From Serripes groenlandicus (Eukaryota; Mollusca; Bivalvia; Cardiida; Cardiidae), in the NCBI GenBank assembly GCA_031761405.1, contig JASEVX010000001.1, forward strand, positions 24,519,346-24,583,345: DNA of 64,000 nucleotides, in the 5' to 3' direction. The number at the start of each line of letters is the position of its first letter. The stretch's first letter is position 1. The position numbers and the translations under genes were made by a program. Under the pieces are notes generated by a model. It was not told the DNA's origin, made no database searches, and was given only the letters and a program-made list of their open reading frames with translations. Shown one piece after another: positions 1-13,000 of the stretch.

Positions 1-230
1 GTACCAGATAAAGGTTGAAAAAACATATATAATCTCAGGAGCACTACCTCAGTGTTGTATTTCTAAATTTCAAGATATTGCATGCTTTTCCTCTGACAGC
101 TGTTTTCAAAGTGGATGAGTTTTAAAATATTATATTGGGGAATGTCTTACAAAAGGACAGATAGGAACGTTTCAGGAAAGCCATGGCTAATAGCATGTAA
201 CTGTATGCTCTCTTATGCATTTAACCCTTT

Positions 231-449
231 CCCACATACAAAAAAGCTACAGCAAACAACTTTGAAAACATCTTGTGAAAAATGTGAAAAATATTTGTAA
301 GTGAAAGTATGATCATTGAATAAAGTTGAAAACATTGTGACAAAAGGAGAAATTGCTCATTATGAGCAATTTTTGCTTTTGTCTCAATGCTTTTAAAAGT
401 CGTCTGCTGCAGAGGCCTCAAAATGCGTCTATTAGTGGGAAAGTGATAA
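231..449 (-). mobile_element. TTAA-MITE, complete but diverged
   Basis: ttaaccctttcccacataca to gtgggaaagtgataa; hairpin tip gctcattatgagc; contains gaataaagttg. Confidence 0.7.
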
Positions 450-522
450 CCAAAGCTTTACCAAATTTTGTTGTGATTATTTTAAATAAGCATTGTATCA
501 AAACGTGTTTGATTTGTTGGTT

Positions 523-735
523 TGGTGTTTTACGCCGCTTCCAACAATGTTTCAGTTATATCACAGCGTTTCCTGGGTAAGTGACCAGTACTACTGGTTC
601 ATTAACCCTGACACCAGCCAGTTAGTCGTAATGATAACCACACAACCCTGAGCGCAAAGGAATGCAGCCATTACTACCATTTTTAAAATCTTTGGTATGA
701 CCCTAAAACATTTTTTGAAATTCAGAGCTCTAGAT
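523..735 (+). mobile_element. SINE-B copy
   Basis: ggtgttttacgccgcttcca, tttcagttatatcacagcg, cctgacaccagccagttag and tttggtatgaccc in order; the reference copy for the SINE-B body. No poly-A; 3' end unclear. Confidence 0.75.
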
Positions 736-905
736 AAGGGACGTTTTGCATGTTCTAAAATCCTTATTTGACCCTCTAACTCTATGTTGTGGGTACTCAA
801 AATAATCGTCTAAATCAAACGATTCTATTGAGTACCCATTACAATTGGATTTGCCTGGATTATAAGAGAGATATTGTGTGGAAAATAGCTGTTTACCCCA
901 CCTTA
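684..905 (+). mobile_element. Palindromic MITE, GGGTACTC family
   Basis: tgttctaaaatccttatttg, gggtactcaaaataatcgtc, its inverse gattctattgagtaccc, then agagagatattgtgtgg and ccttatct. Confidence 0.65.
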
Positions 906-1011
906 TCTGGACTCTGAAATTGAAATGCTAATGGATTGGATCGTAGTATTTGAGCTCAGCATGTGGTTCTCAAGTATTTGAATGTTAAATATTCCTGATT
1001 ATTTCATTCAG

Positions 1012-1092
1012 ACTGTGCGAACATCAATGGATCAGGCAATAGCTGCAGTTGAAGAAAAACTTAGAAGAAGACAGCAGATTAAACAGAAAAAG
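1012..1092 (+). CDS. COG2: COG2 exon (first in window)
   Basis: Acceptor ttcattcag precedes and donor gtacgg follows; 27 whole codons starting TVRTSMDQAIAAVEEKL. This corresponds to the coiled-coil region near residue 100 of the family. It enters and leaves in phase 0. Confidence 0.85.
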
Positions 1093-4000
1093 GTACGGTT
1101 CAGAGGCGAATTAAACAGGTCTTCTTCTTAGCGCCAGAGGTCCAGATAAGGAGGGGTTTACAGCTCTTTCCCCCACAATATCTCTCTTATTATCAAACTA
1201 AACCCTATGAGGTGGGTAGTCAAAAAGAATCACTGAGACGATTTCTTTTTTAAGTACCCACTACATAGGGTTTAAGGGTCAAATAAGTACTTTAACCCTT
1301 TCCAACATACAGATGCTTTCTGATGCCTCTGCAGCAGAGGTCTTTTGAAATCATTGTGGCTATAGGAGAAATGAGCACTTTCTCTATTAGCCACAAAGAT
1401 TTCAACTCTATTCAATAATCATACTATCATTTATAGAGATTTTATATATTTTGGACTAGATATTTACAAAGTCGAGATTTGCTGTATGTGGAAAAGGGTT
1501 AAAGCAAGCAAACTGACCCTCATATAGAGGTCTATTAGCCCCACAATATCTGTTTTACTGATACAACACAATGCAGGGGACTTTTAAAAACATTGTAAGG
1601 AAATGTGACATTGCTCATAATATAACTTCTACACTTCCTAAAACAGCATGCAAAGCTCCCACACAGGACCCACAGTGAGAGAACTATCTATAGTTATTGA
1701 AAATTTCAATATTGACATCCTTAAAACATCTAATAGTGATTTGAACATGTATTTGCAAAACTACTCCCAGATCATCCAACAACCAACAACTGCACAGAGG
1801 ACCCTTCTAGATCACATATATATTAACAACTGTGAAAAATCCAGTGTAATTCCTATGCATTACTGCTTACATGACATAACATAATGCAGCCTTCCTTAAT
1901 CCTTTCCCTCATATAGACGCTTTTGGATGCCTCTGCAGCAAATGGCCTTTGGTCACCATGTTTTCAACACTATTCAAGTATTGTTCTTTCATTTAAATGG
2001 ATTTTCTGTGCTTTTTCAAAGTCGTCTGCTGCACATTTGTTGTATGTGGGAAAGGGTTAATTTATTCTCATGTCCAAACTTTTCCTTAATGATTTTTCTT
2101 TTATGATTGTACAATATAGTAGACATAGAGCTTTTTAAAAAAAAAGCATCTTTTAGCTTTTTGATTATTTTAGGAGCACATGTGTTTATTTTTGTTTCAT
2201 TTTCCAGGAATGCCTTCAGAGGTTGATGAATATAACCCAATCTGTTGAGAAGATAGAAAGGCTTCTGGGTATCCAGTCATCAGACAGCCCGTCAACAAAA
2301 ACAACATTTGCAGGGTAAATAAAATATTTCTTCTTTGATCCTTGCCATGGCAATATAAAACATGGTGATCACTTCTCAGTAATTTATCTATAAATCTGTC
2401 ATTGATGTTTCACATTAAAATTTATGTAATGTTTGTTTTCTTATGAAACAAGTTGCAACATGATATGAATCTATCTTGATGTTTACTATCTTGATGCTCA
2501 ATCTTGGTCCAAAACTATAAAACTCTGAAAACATTCTCAGTGCTCGGAAATTAACTCCATGCTCCAAATAAGGCTTTTGATTGATCAATTTGGAGAACAA
2601 ACTTGTTTCTGACCAATACCATACTTGAGCACATGCCCAAATAAGTATTGTTTTCCATGTTCTAAAATCCTGATTTTAGTATAAAGCCCTATGTTATGAG
2701 TGCTTAAAAAAAAATCGTCTCTGTGAGAGGATTCTGTTGAGCACCTACAATATAGGCTTTAATCGAGTAATAAGAGGGATATTGTGAGAAAAAAAGCTGA
2801 TAGCCTCTGCAGTACTCATGTCAAATATGTGAGAAAATTCAAGATTTTCCTGTTCATGGGATTCAAGCTGCTGGCATTTTGATCATAGGACTTCAAGCTT
2901 TAAGCAGTCCTACAAGGGTTAACTTTTTCTTTTATATGAAATAGATAATGTAAAATATAAAAAGTCATAATTTCAAGTATGCTTGCTTATATATACTTGT
3001 ATATTTTTTTTTCCGGATTTTATTCTTTTATTGTTTTATTTTTAGGCAGTTAAATGGTCAACTTATAGAAAGAGTTGCCACAGAGTTTAACAAATTACAA
3101 TTTTATGTCACAAAAAGTAGAGGACTTCCATTAGTAGAGAAAATTCGACCTGTGAGTATATATTGCATCTCAAAATAAAGAAATTAATTTTTTTCAGTAA
3201 AAAAATACATTTATATGCATGAATTGCTAAACCTTTTCCCTCATATAGACACATTTTGAAGCCTCTGCAGCAGACGACTTTTGAAGACATTGTGACAAAA
3301 GGAGAAATTGCTCATGATGAGCTATTTCCTTTTGCCTCAATGTATTCAACACTTTCATTTAAAGATAATTTTCCTATTTCTCTCAAAATGTTTTCAAAAC
3401 CGTCTGTTGCAGATTTGATGTAAGTGAGAAAGGGTTAAGCCTTGAAACAGCCAACTTTAATTTCCTCTGCAGCAGATAACTAGATTAATGAGGTGAAGGG
3501 AGTGATCTCTTTTTTTTTCCAGCTCTTTATCAAAATTCAAATTCCAAATGGTCATCATGTAAACCTCTATATGAGGTGCATATTTCACATTCCTAGAGTA
3601 CCCACAATGTAGTGTTTGGTTGAATCCTAAGAGAGATATTGGTGGGAAAAGATAAGTTTACTCTTCCTTATCTAGAGTGACACATAGGGATCACTTCTTT
3701 GTCCATCTGTCTATCATTCTTTCATTTACTGATCTACTAGCAGGTGACACAATTTGTTCCATTGAAAAATATTCTTTTTTCTCAGATGTTTTAAAAACTA
3801 AACCAACAACTGATTGTGATCTGACAAAAAATAAATAAAACTTTCTGAAGTATGAGCATATGATACATTAGGATCCACAGATAAAAGGAATTTTTCATGA
3901 CCAGATAAGAATATCACATACAGTAAATGATTATGAAATATTTATTTTTTTACCAGAGGATAGCGAACATTACAACAACATTACAGTACAGCCTTGAGGG

Positions 4001-7000
4001 GTCATTTCTAGAGGGACTGGACACAGGGCATGTCGACATGTTGAGACAGTGTTTAAGGACATATGCACTTATTGACAAAATAAGGGATGCTGAAAACCTG
4101 TACAGACAGCATATTGTGAAACCTTACATGGAAGAGGTATAAAACAGTGTTTATTCATTTGGCTGTATTTAGACAGGGCATGTCTATTACCAGACCTGTG
4201 CAGTTCAGCCAGCATACTAAAAAAAAATATCGTTCTCTTTCTTAGTCCTTTCCTACATATAGATTTGTTTTCCGGTGCCCCTGCAGGAAATAACTTTTGA
4301 AAACAGGGTGACAAAATGAGAAATTGTTCAAAACAAGCAAATTCTCCTTTTTCCACAACGTTTTAAAATCTTTTCAATTATTAAACTGTCAATTATAGAG
4401 ATTTTCTGTATTTTGGCAAATATGAGTTCGAAGTTGTCTGCTACGGATTTGTTGTATGTGGGTAAGAGTTAATAATTATAATCCTTATCCTATCTCCGCC
4501 AGAATAGGTCACAATTGTTTGGTTTGTCATGCTTACACTTTCCCACCTGCAGACGCGTTTTGACGCAATAGCAGCAGATGACTTTTGAAAACATTGTGGC
4601 CAAAGGTAAAATTGTTCATGATGAGCAATTTCTCCTTTGGCCACAATGTTTTCAACTTTATTTAACAATTAGGCTATCTTATGGACATTTTTCATGTGTT
4701 TGTCACAATGTTTTAAAAGTTGTCTGCTGCAGATTTGTTGTATTTGTTGTATTTGGAAAAGGGTTAATGACACATGACTGTGTTCCTTTGAACACTCTTG
4801 CTAAGATGATTAAAAATACAGAGATGATTTCAAAAGCTAGATTTAAATTGAAAATTGTTATATTGACAATTATATGACATTATATTGGTACAGGCAAATC
4901 AAGCTTTTTTAACAGTTCTTTTTTACCTTCAATGTAATTATGTTATACCCTTTCCCACATAAGTGTGCTTTCTGACAACTTTTGAAAACATTGTGACATA
5001 AATAGAAATTGCTTAAGATGAGCAATTTATCCTTTCGCCACAATGTTTTTAACTTTTTGCAGTTATTCATTTAAGGAGATGTCCTATATCTGCCAAGATG
5101 GTTTCAAAGTCATTTGCTGCATATTTTTAGCTCGACTTTATGACCCTGGCGTCATTAAGGTTAGGTTTTTTGTTCAGCTAAGCTTTTTTTCTGTGGCGGC
5201 GGCAGGGCTAACAAAGTTGTCAGCCAAAAGGGTGTTGAGTATATCAGGAATAGGATAGAAATTGAATGGATTTTATTTTTATTTTTAACAGGTGATATCA
5301 GAGCAGTTCATTAAGTCGAATCATGATGGATTGAAGGGAATGTTTGATAAGATTATACAGTTTATACCTCAACACTGTAAACCAATAACGGACGTCACAT
5401 CCGGTATAACTCATGGGTATGTTATAACTCTGACTAGTCTATATTCGAAGCCTTAACCCTTTCCCACATATACCGGTAGATGCTCTGCAGCAGATGACTT
5501 TGGACAACATTTGCCACATTATTTTCAACTCTTTTTAATGATTAAACCCTTATTTATGGAGATTTTTAGGTAATTGCCAAACTGTTTATGAAGTCGTCTG
5601 CTGCATATTTGAAGTATGTAGAAAAGAGTTATTAGGAGTCAAACCCTGATAGCTATTTCGGCAGCAGCCAGGGCTATCAATCAAGGGGTCATGAATTCAA
5701 ATCCGGGCCCGACCATTGACTATTCCTGATCATTGACAAGTCATTGTGACTAGCGCCATTCATATTCTTCCAATGGGCTAAAATTAGTTTATGTGGGATT
5801 ATAGCCAGTTGCTTTGAAAGAATTTTGTGTGGAGAACTGAAGTTGAGTCTCAGTGAGATGATGGGGTTTTGTATTCAAATAAGGATGTAAGAATATCAAA
5901 TATTCTGGTTAAAATTCCGATTAAGTTAAGTTAACCCTTTCCAAATATCATATGCATATTCTGCAGATGACGTTTGAAAGCATTGTGGTAAAAGGAGAAA
6001 TTGCACTTTTGCCACAACATTTTGAACACTTATCAATAATTATTATCTCATTCAAAGAGATTTTTTTATATTTTTTTTTGCGACATTTTAAATGTCGTCT
6101 GCTGCAGATTTATTATCTGTGAGAAAGCATTAAAAGTAAAAATAATTGTCTTAGGATATAGGACTTTTCCCTCATATAGATGCTTTCTGGGGCCTCTGCA
6201 GCAGACGGCTTTTTGAAAACATAGTGACAAAAGAAGAAATTGCTCAAAACAAACAATTTCTCCTTTTGACACAATGTTTTCCACTTTTAGTCATAGGTTA
6301 TCCATTTAATTAACAAAATATGTTCAAAGTTGTCTGCTGCAGAATTGTCGTATAAGGGAAAGGGTTAATGGGTTAAACAATTTATCATTCCACTATATTT
6401 AATGCCCATTTAGGTCTAATCTTCTAGAAGTAATATTTTTAGGTTTTTTTGCATGTTTTCCAATGAAATTTTAACCCTTATCCTGCTGAATTCTTGCAAC
6501 CAGTATGTTCATTGTTTTTTTGACAAGTTCTTAAAATATCTTTGACGTTGGCTTGCTAAGAATTATTAAAAAAAAATATACTGTAAATCGCTTACCCTTT
6601 CCCACATACAGACACTTTCTGGTGACTCTGCAGCAGACAACTTTTGAAAATGAAGTAAAAGGAGAAACTGCTCTTTCATTTATAGAGAGTTGCCATATTT
6701 ATGACTAGATGTTTTCAAGGTCATCTTCTGCAGATTTGTTGTATGCTGGAAAAGGTTGATATGTTGGCTTGCTTAGAATTATTAAACAAGTTAATTGGAT
6801 AAGTTGTTTATCTGTTTCTGTTAATTTTACAGGGTGGAGGTAGTCAGAGGTTATGATTTTATTGTAAACTCTGTTTGGCCCGAGATTGTCAGCAATATTG
6901 AGGCCAAAACCAGCTCCATGTTCAACCCAGGAAATCCAAACGTATTTCATGCGGTAAGCAGAGTACTAGATAAGGACGAGAAAAGTTGTCTTTTCTCACC

Positions 7001-10000
7001 TAAATCTCACTTATTATTTTATACCAAACCCTATGTTATGGGTTCTCAAAAGAAACGTCTGAATGAGACCCACAACATAGGGTTTGAGAGTCAAATAAGG
7101 ATTTTGGAATGTGTAAGTACAAGTAGTTCTTGTTATACGCCCCTTCCCTCCCTTCGTAGAGGGGGTATATAGGAGTCACTATGTTGGTTTGTCTGTTTGT
7201 CTGTCGGAAGCCATATTTGGTCCTGCCTATTTTTTACAAAACACTGGGTGGAATTCAATAAAATTTTACATGAAGCTTCTATACCAAGAGGAGATGTGCA
7301 TATCCTAAAGGGGTTACAATTGCATGTTATTTTACAGAGTTATGGTGTAGGTCAAGGTGCTGTTTAGGGGGTATTTATCATCTTCAGTGATAGTTCTAGT
7401 TTTACATATTTACACTGTGATTGTCATACATTTAGTTCGTAATATGGATTTTTTGTTGATGTTTGTTTGGAATTACACTTTAATTAACAGGGATGAATGT
7501 TTCTGTTGGTTTCCAGCAAAGCAGGGAGACAGGAAGGGATTACTTTTCTGTCCTCTGTCTGTTTGTCTATCTGTCACATTTTGACTGAATTACTTGTGTT
7601 TTGATATGTCTCCCTGTAGTTGATACATATGTTCCTTTGAAAGTTTGAATGCTCATTGTTAAAATAGTGGCTTACATGTCGACCAAAATGTCCCATGCAA
7701 GACCTGAGGTAGATCCATATCTCCCAAATTGAGGTCATTGTTTCAGGTCAAAGGTTGAAGTTAATGAACAATTTTTGCACATATAATTTTGTTTAAAATA
7801 ATAAACAACTACAAACATATGTATACCACATCTTGTGACAATATTACTCATGCAGAAGCTATAAGAATATTTGTTACAACAGTCAAACTTGTGATAAAGA
7901 ACACCTTTGTTTAGAAATTCCCTGTCTATAGCAACCACACTTTTTGTTTCCCAATTACTCATTTTCTGCACAAATGACCCTGTAATTAAAGACCACCTGT
8001 GATCAAAGACCATGTAATTCTCTTCCCACAGATTGGACTGTATATGGAAAATTGGAAAGATGCTAATCCCTTTCCAACATACAGCAACGCTGATAGACGA
8101 CTTTGAAAACATCTAGGTAAAAATAAATGAAAGGTTATTTTTTTTAATATATTTGAAAATATTGTGGCAAAAGTGGAAATTGCGCATTATGAGGAATTTA
8201 TTCTTTTGCCACAATGCTTTCAAAAGTTGTCTGCTGCGGGGCGTCAGAAAGTGCCTGTATGTTGTAAATGGTAACCAGATGGTTTGGAGGTACAAGCTGA
8301 TCTGTATATCTTCTCTGATCACACAAAAAGAAGAGCGCTTTTTCTATGACATGACTTGAATATATTTTAATTTTTTATTTATTTCTGTTTCAGAAATATG
8401 TGATCAGTATGGAGTTTTTAGACAAGTTTGAACAGCATTGTGGATCACAAGCAAGTGTCCTTAGACTACGAGATCATCCAAGTTACCACACATTTATCAA
8501 TAAATGGAGTTTACCTGTCTATTTCCAAATAAGGTAAACTTAGTTTTTCCATATGTAGAAAGTGTGCAATATGACGATTACGGTAACTGTTGACAACAAC
8601 AACAACAACAATGACCTACCACAAATTTCTTTGATCATCTGTGTTTAACCCTTTCCCTCATACGACAATTCTGCAGCAGACGACTTTGAACGTATTTTGT
8701 CAAAACATAGAAAATCTCCTTAATTGAATGGATAACCTATGACAAAATGTGGAAAACATTGTGGCAAAAGGAGAAATTGCACGTTTTGTGCAATTTCTTC
8801 TTTTGTCACTATGTTTTCAAAAAGCCGTCTGCTGCGGAGGCGTCAGAAAGCGTCTATATGAGGAAAAGGGTTAATAAGTTAAAAATGCAGTCACAGTCAG
8901 ACTCTTCTTGCCTTTCTCTTTCCCACATATAAACTCTTTCTGACGCCTCTGCAGCAAATTTTGAAAACATGGTGACAAAATGGAGAATTTCTCTATTTTC
9001 CACAATGTTTTCAACTTTATTCAGATATTACACCTACATTTACAGAGATAAAAATTTTCTGTGTTTTTTGCTGAGATAATTTTAAAGTCGTCTGCTGTAG
9101 ATTTGTTGTTTGTCGGAAAGTTAAAAAAAGCAGTCACAGTCTTCTTGCTTCTTGCTTTTCTAAAGTAGTGATTACAATGGGTAAAATATATAATGATGAT
9201 AATTATGATGATGAAGATTATCATAAAAAATAATGCTAATATTAAAAACCGCGATATAATGGTATGAAAAAGTTGTTTCTTGTTTTATTAGATTTCATTA
9301 AATAGCTAGAGGTTTGAATCATTGATGATTATATTAAAACCACAATCTAACAGTATGAAAAAGGTGTTTTACCATTTTATAGATTTCAGGAGATAGCTGG
9401 AGGTTTTGAATCATCATTATTTACAGCTTTTAACAGATCGTCAGGTCAGTTTGATTACACCCTTCCCACAAACAACAAATCTTCAGTAGTTCTCTTTGAA
9501 AACACCTGGACAAAATATAATCTCTTTAAGAAAAAAAAATATTATTAAATAGAGTTGAAGATATTGTGAAGTAATTGCTCAATATGAGCCTGTTAATTGA
9601 TTTGAGTTTTTACAACTTTTTAGAAAAAAAATACAGTCATATCACGACGGCCATTTCACCTTCAAATGTGTTTCCTGGCTTTCTCACACACAGTTCTCCA
9701 TATTATAATCTTTTCAAGCAACTGCCTGCTTTTCCACATAGACTGTTAGAGGATTGATGGAAGACAAATGACGCTTGACACATTGACTATTGTCAAAATG
9801 TTGTCTATCAATCCAGGGTTAGTGAGTTCGAACTCTAGCTAGGTTCTAATCATAGTAAAGATCTCTTAACCCTTTCCAACATACAGACGACTTTTGAAAG
9901 CATAGTTTCAACTCTATTTAATTATTGTACTTTTAACCCTTTCCCACATACAACAATTCTGCAGCAGACGACTTTGAACATATTTTAAAGTTAAAATGCG

Positions 10001-13000
10001 TCTGCAGGTGGGAAAGGGTTAAGATGGCTGTTTTGAAGAAAAAAAGTCAGTTTTATTGACTGTCGTCTGCATCGTCACAAAACTGTAACCTGACCTCATA
10101 AAACGTTCAACATTTTCTAATGAAACTTGGTACATATGTACTTAGGAACAATACGCATGACTATACCAAGTCACATAACTCTGGCTTTAATAATTATTCA
10201 GAAATGTCCCTTTTTCGACTAAGAAAGAAGCAGTTGTCGTTGGAAACTGGTTCAAGTAAGGCATCTATAGCCTAGTACTAGCTAGTCATGGATAAGTGAT
10301 TATTGTAATTTAATTATAAAATAACTGAAATATTGTTGAAAACCGCAGAAAACCCAAATGCTGTATTTATACTAACCTTTATGTTCTTTCTATCAGATAC
10401 AACACTATTCCATCTACATTCCACCCATACTTTATGGATAAAGTTGCAGCAGTGCTGGGATGAGGAGATTTATATCCGACCACTTTCTCATCGTTTCTGG
10501 AAACTGTTTGTACAAATGTTGATGCGATATTCATCATGGCTGGATGAAGCTTACAAAGAACAAGTATGTACAGTTGAAATGTGTATATATAATGGTAAGG
10601 TTTGCATTTTGTTTCACCCTTTGCCACATATAACAAATCTGCAGCAGAAGACTTGGAAAATATTGTGGAAAAAGGAGAAATTGCTAGGTTGTCGTTAAAA
10701 AGCATCTGTATGTGGCAAAAGGTTAACCCTTTCCCATGTAAAATAATCTGCAGCAGGCAAAACATATGGACAAAAATATTGAATATCTCAATAAATGACA
10801 GTATATTTATTAAATAGACTTAAAAACTATTCATGAGCAAGTTCTCCATTCGAAACAATGCTTTCAAAATTTGTCTGCTGCAGATGTGTCAAAATGTGTC
10901 TGCATGTGGTAAAGAGTTAAATTGTGAAATGCGATCTTATAATTTTAATTTATATTAATCATTGTTCATCACATGAAACTTTTGATCATGAGGTTGGCAT
11001 CATAGTTTTTATCAAATTAACCCTTTCCTTCAAACAAGAAATCATGCCGCAAACAACTTTGAAAAGATCTAAGCAATAAAACATGGAAAATCTCTATATG
11101 GAAGTAGAAGTATTGGATAGATCTGAAAAAGTTTTGTCACAATGTTATAAAAATTTGTCTGCTGCAGATGCATCAAAATGTGTCTGCATGCGGGAAGGAT
11201 TTAAATTGATTGTTAAACAACTTCTATAAGTCTTCACAGAGACTTTTTGAAAATGCAGTTGACATTCTCTGCCTCTACAAATTTTAAGCATAATTCTTAT
11301 GGGAATATCGCCAAACCCCGGAAGCTCAAGTCAGTAGCGTCGCAGACTGTTCAGGGCTCGAATTTAAGCACTCGCCACTCGCAAAATGCGAGCTGTATTT
11401 TAAAAATGCGAGTTGATATTTCTTAAGCTGGCCTTTTTTTGCGAGTGGATTTCAAGTTAAGTACATAACTGTTTATTTAATTTGATTGGATTAAAAGAAT
11501 AAACACGTATGTTCAAGGTAAAACAAACTAGGTTTAACCTCTTTCTTTTTCTTCTCGCCATATTATCCCCGTAGCAACAGCTTATCAACAGCATGTATAC
11601 ATGTTTACATAAAGAGTAGACTGCGGATAGTTTTTTTCGATTGCGCAGTCACTCTATGAACTGAAAATAGTTTAAAACCCGTCAACAGCAAAAGTGAGTA
11701 GACTGTGTCTCGTTTATCGATCGCGCTTTCTCTATAGTTTAATTAAAAGTTGGGAACCCGTCAAATTCGTTGTTTATATATTTTGTCGACTGCTAAAATG
11801 GCTGGCAAAAAAATATCGTCTTTTTTTTCAATTGAGTCGACGACGAATAAGAGACAAACATCGAATGAGTCCCCTAAACAAGAGTCACCAATCAAGAAAA
11901 AAAGAAATAACCCTTCAATAAATACAGTTAAGAAATGGGAGCGAGAGCTTAATATCACTCTCGGTTACAAACTTGACAGTGACAGCTAGAACTGTTGCTG
12001 AGATTTGGTGCGTTGATTGCAGAAATCACGCGATCGACAGATCATCCACGATAATAATAATTTATTTCTATTACTATGGTATCACAACATTTAAATAATC
12101 GTCCTTGATGAGTTCTAAATCTAATTTTAAAAGAAAGAGCCATTAGCTACCACTATATATTGATTCTATATTAGATCTACTATAAATAGAAAAGATTAAA
12201 ATAGACAATTTCTCCTTTTACCACACAGTTTTGAACCCTATTCAATGAATACATCCTCAATGTAGGGAAAGGTAAAGCATGGAAAATAATGAGTCATATC
12301 GATGATGAATGAAATTGCTTCGTAGTAGATTTCCAAATAAGGAAATGTTTACTACAGCTTCAAGAAAGAGCGGCAAATAAATATCACGTGATATGTATGC
12401 CCGCGAAAATATCATGTGGTGTTACTTCGCATCCATTGGATGAAGCTCTCTTCTTTTAACTATCTCGCGAGATTACAAATTAGGAAAATAATGTACACTG
12501 ATCACGTGGTCAACATACATTGTACTAGCTATATATAGTATTTGAGTGAGTTATTAATAGAAAGGTACCAGGTTTATCTTCATTCTTTCTCACCGTAGAC
12601 TATAGATCGATGCATTAAATTGTTATGATTGTTAGACTTACAACAAGCATTTCATTCTTTATTAATATGAATTGCAAAAGGCAAGTGATTTTCTGTGCGT
12701 GACAGGCACGTACGCTCTTGGATTGATTAAAAAATGCTTACGTGACTTTTGAAATATGTGCGTGAAAAACGCCGGGCGTCTATCTGTCTGTCATTGATAA
12801 AGTCATTGATGGGAGATATTTGAATTTATTTACTCGGTAGTCTAATATTCCATAATGTGGCTATATAAATGTAGTAGTGCTGGTGGTATTTTTGTGAGTT
12901 GACTCACAGCCAAAAGACCAACAACATTGCCATATGGACCAAGGCATTAAGTATTAATATAATCATGAGAAGGACTGACTGTGGTTACAGTGAAGGACTG

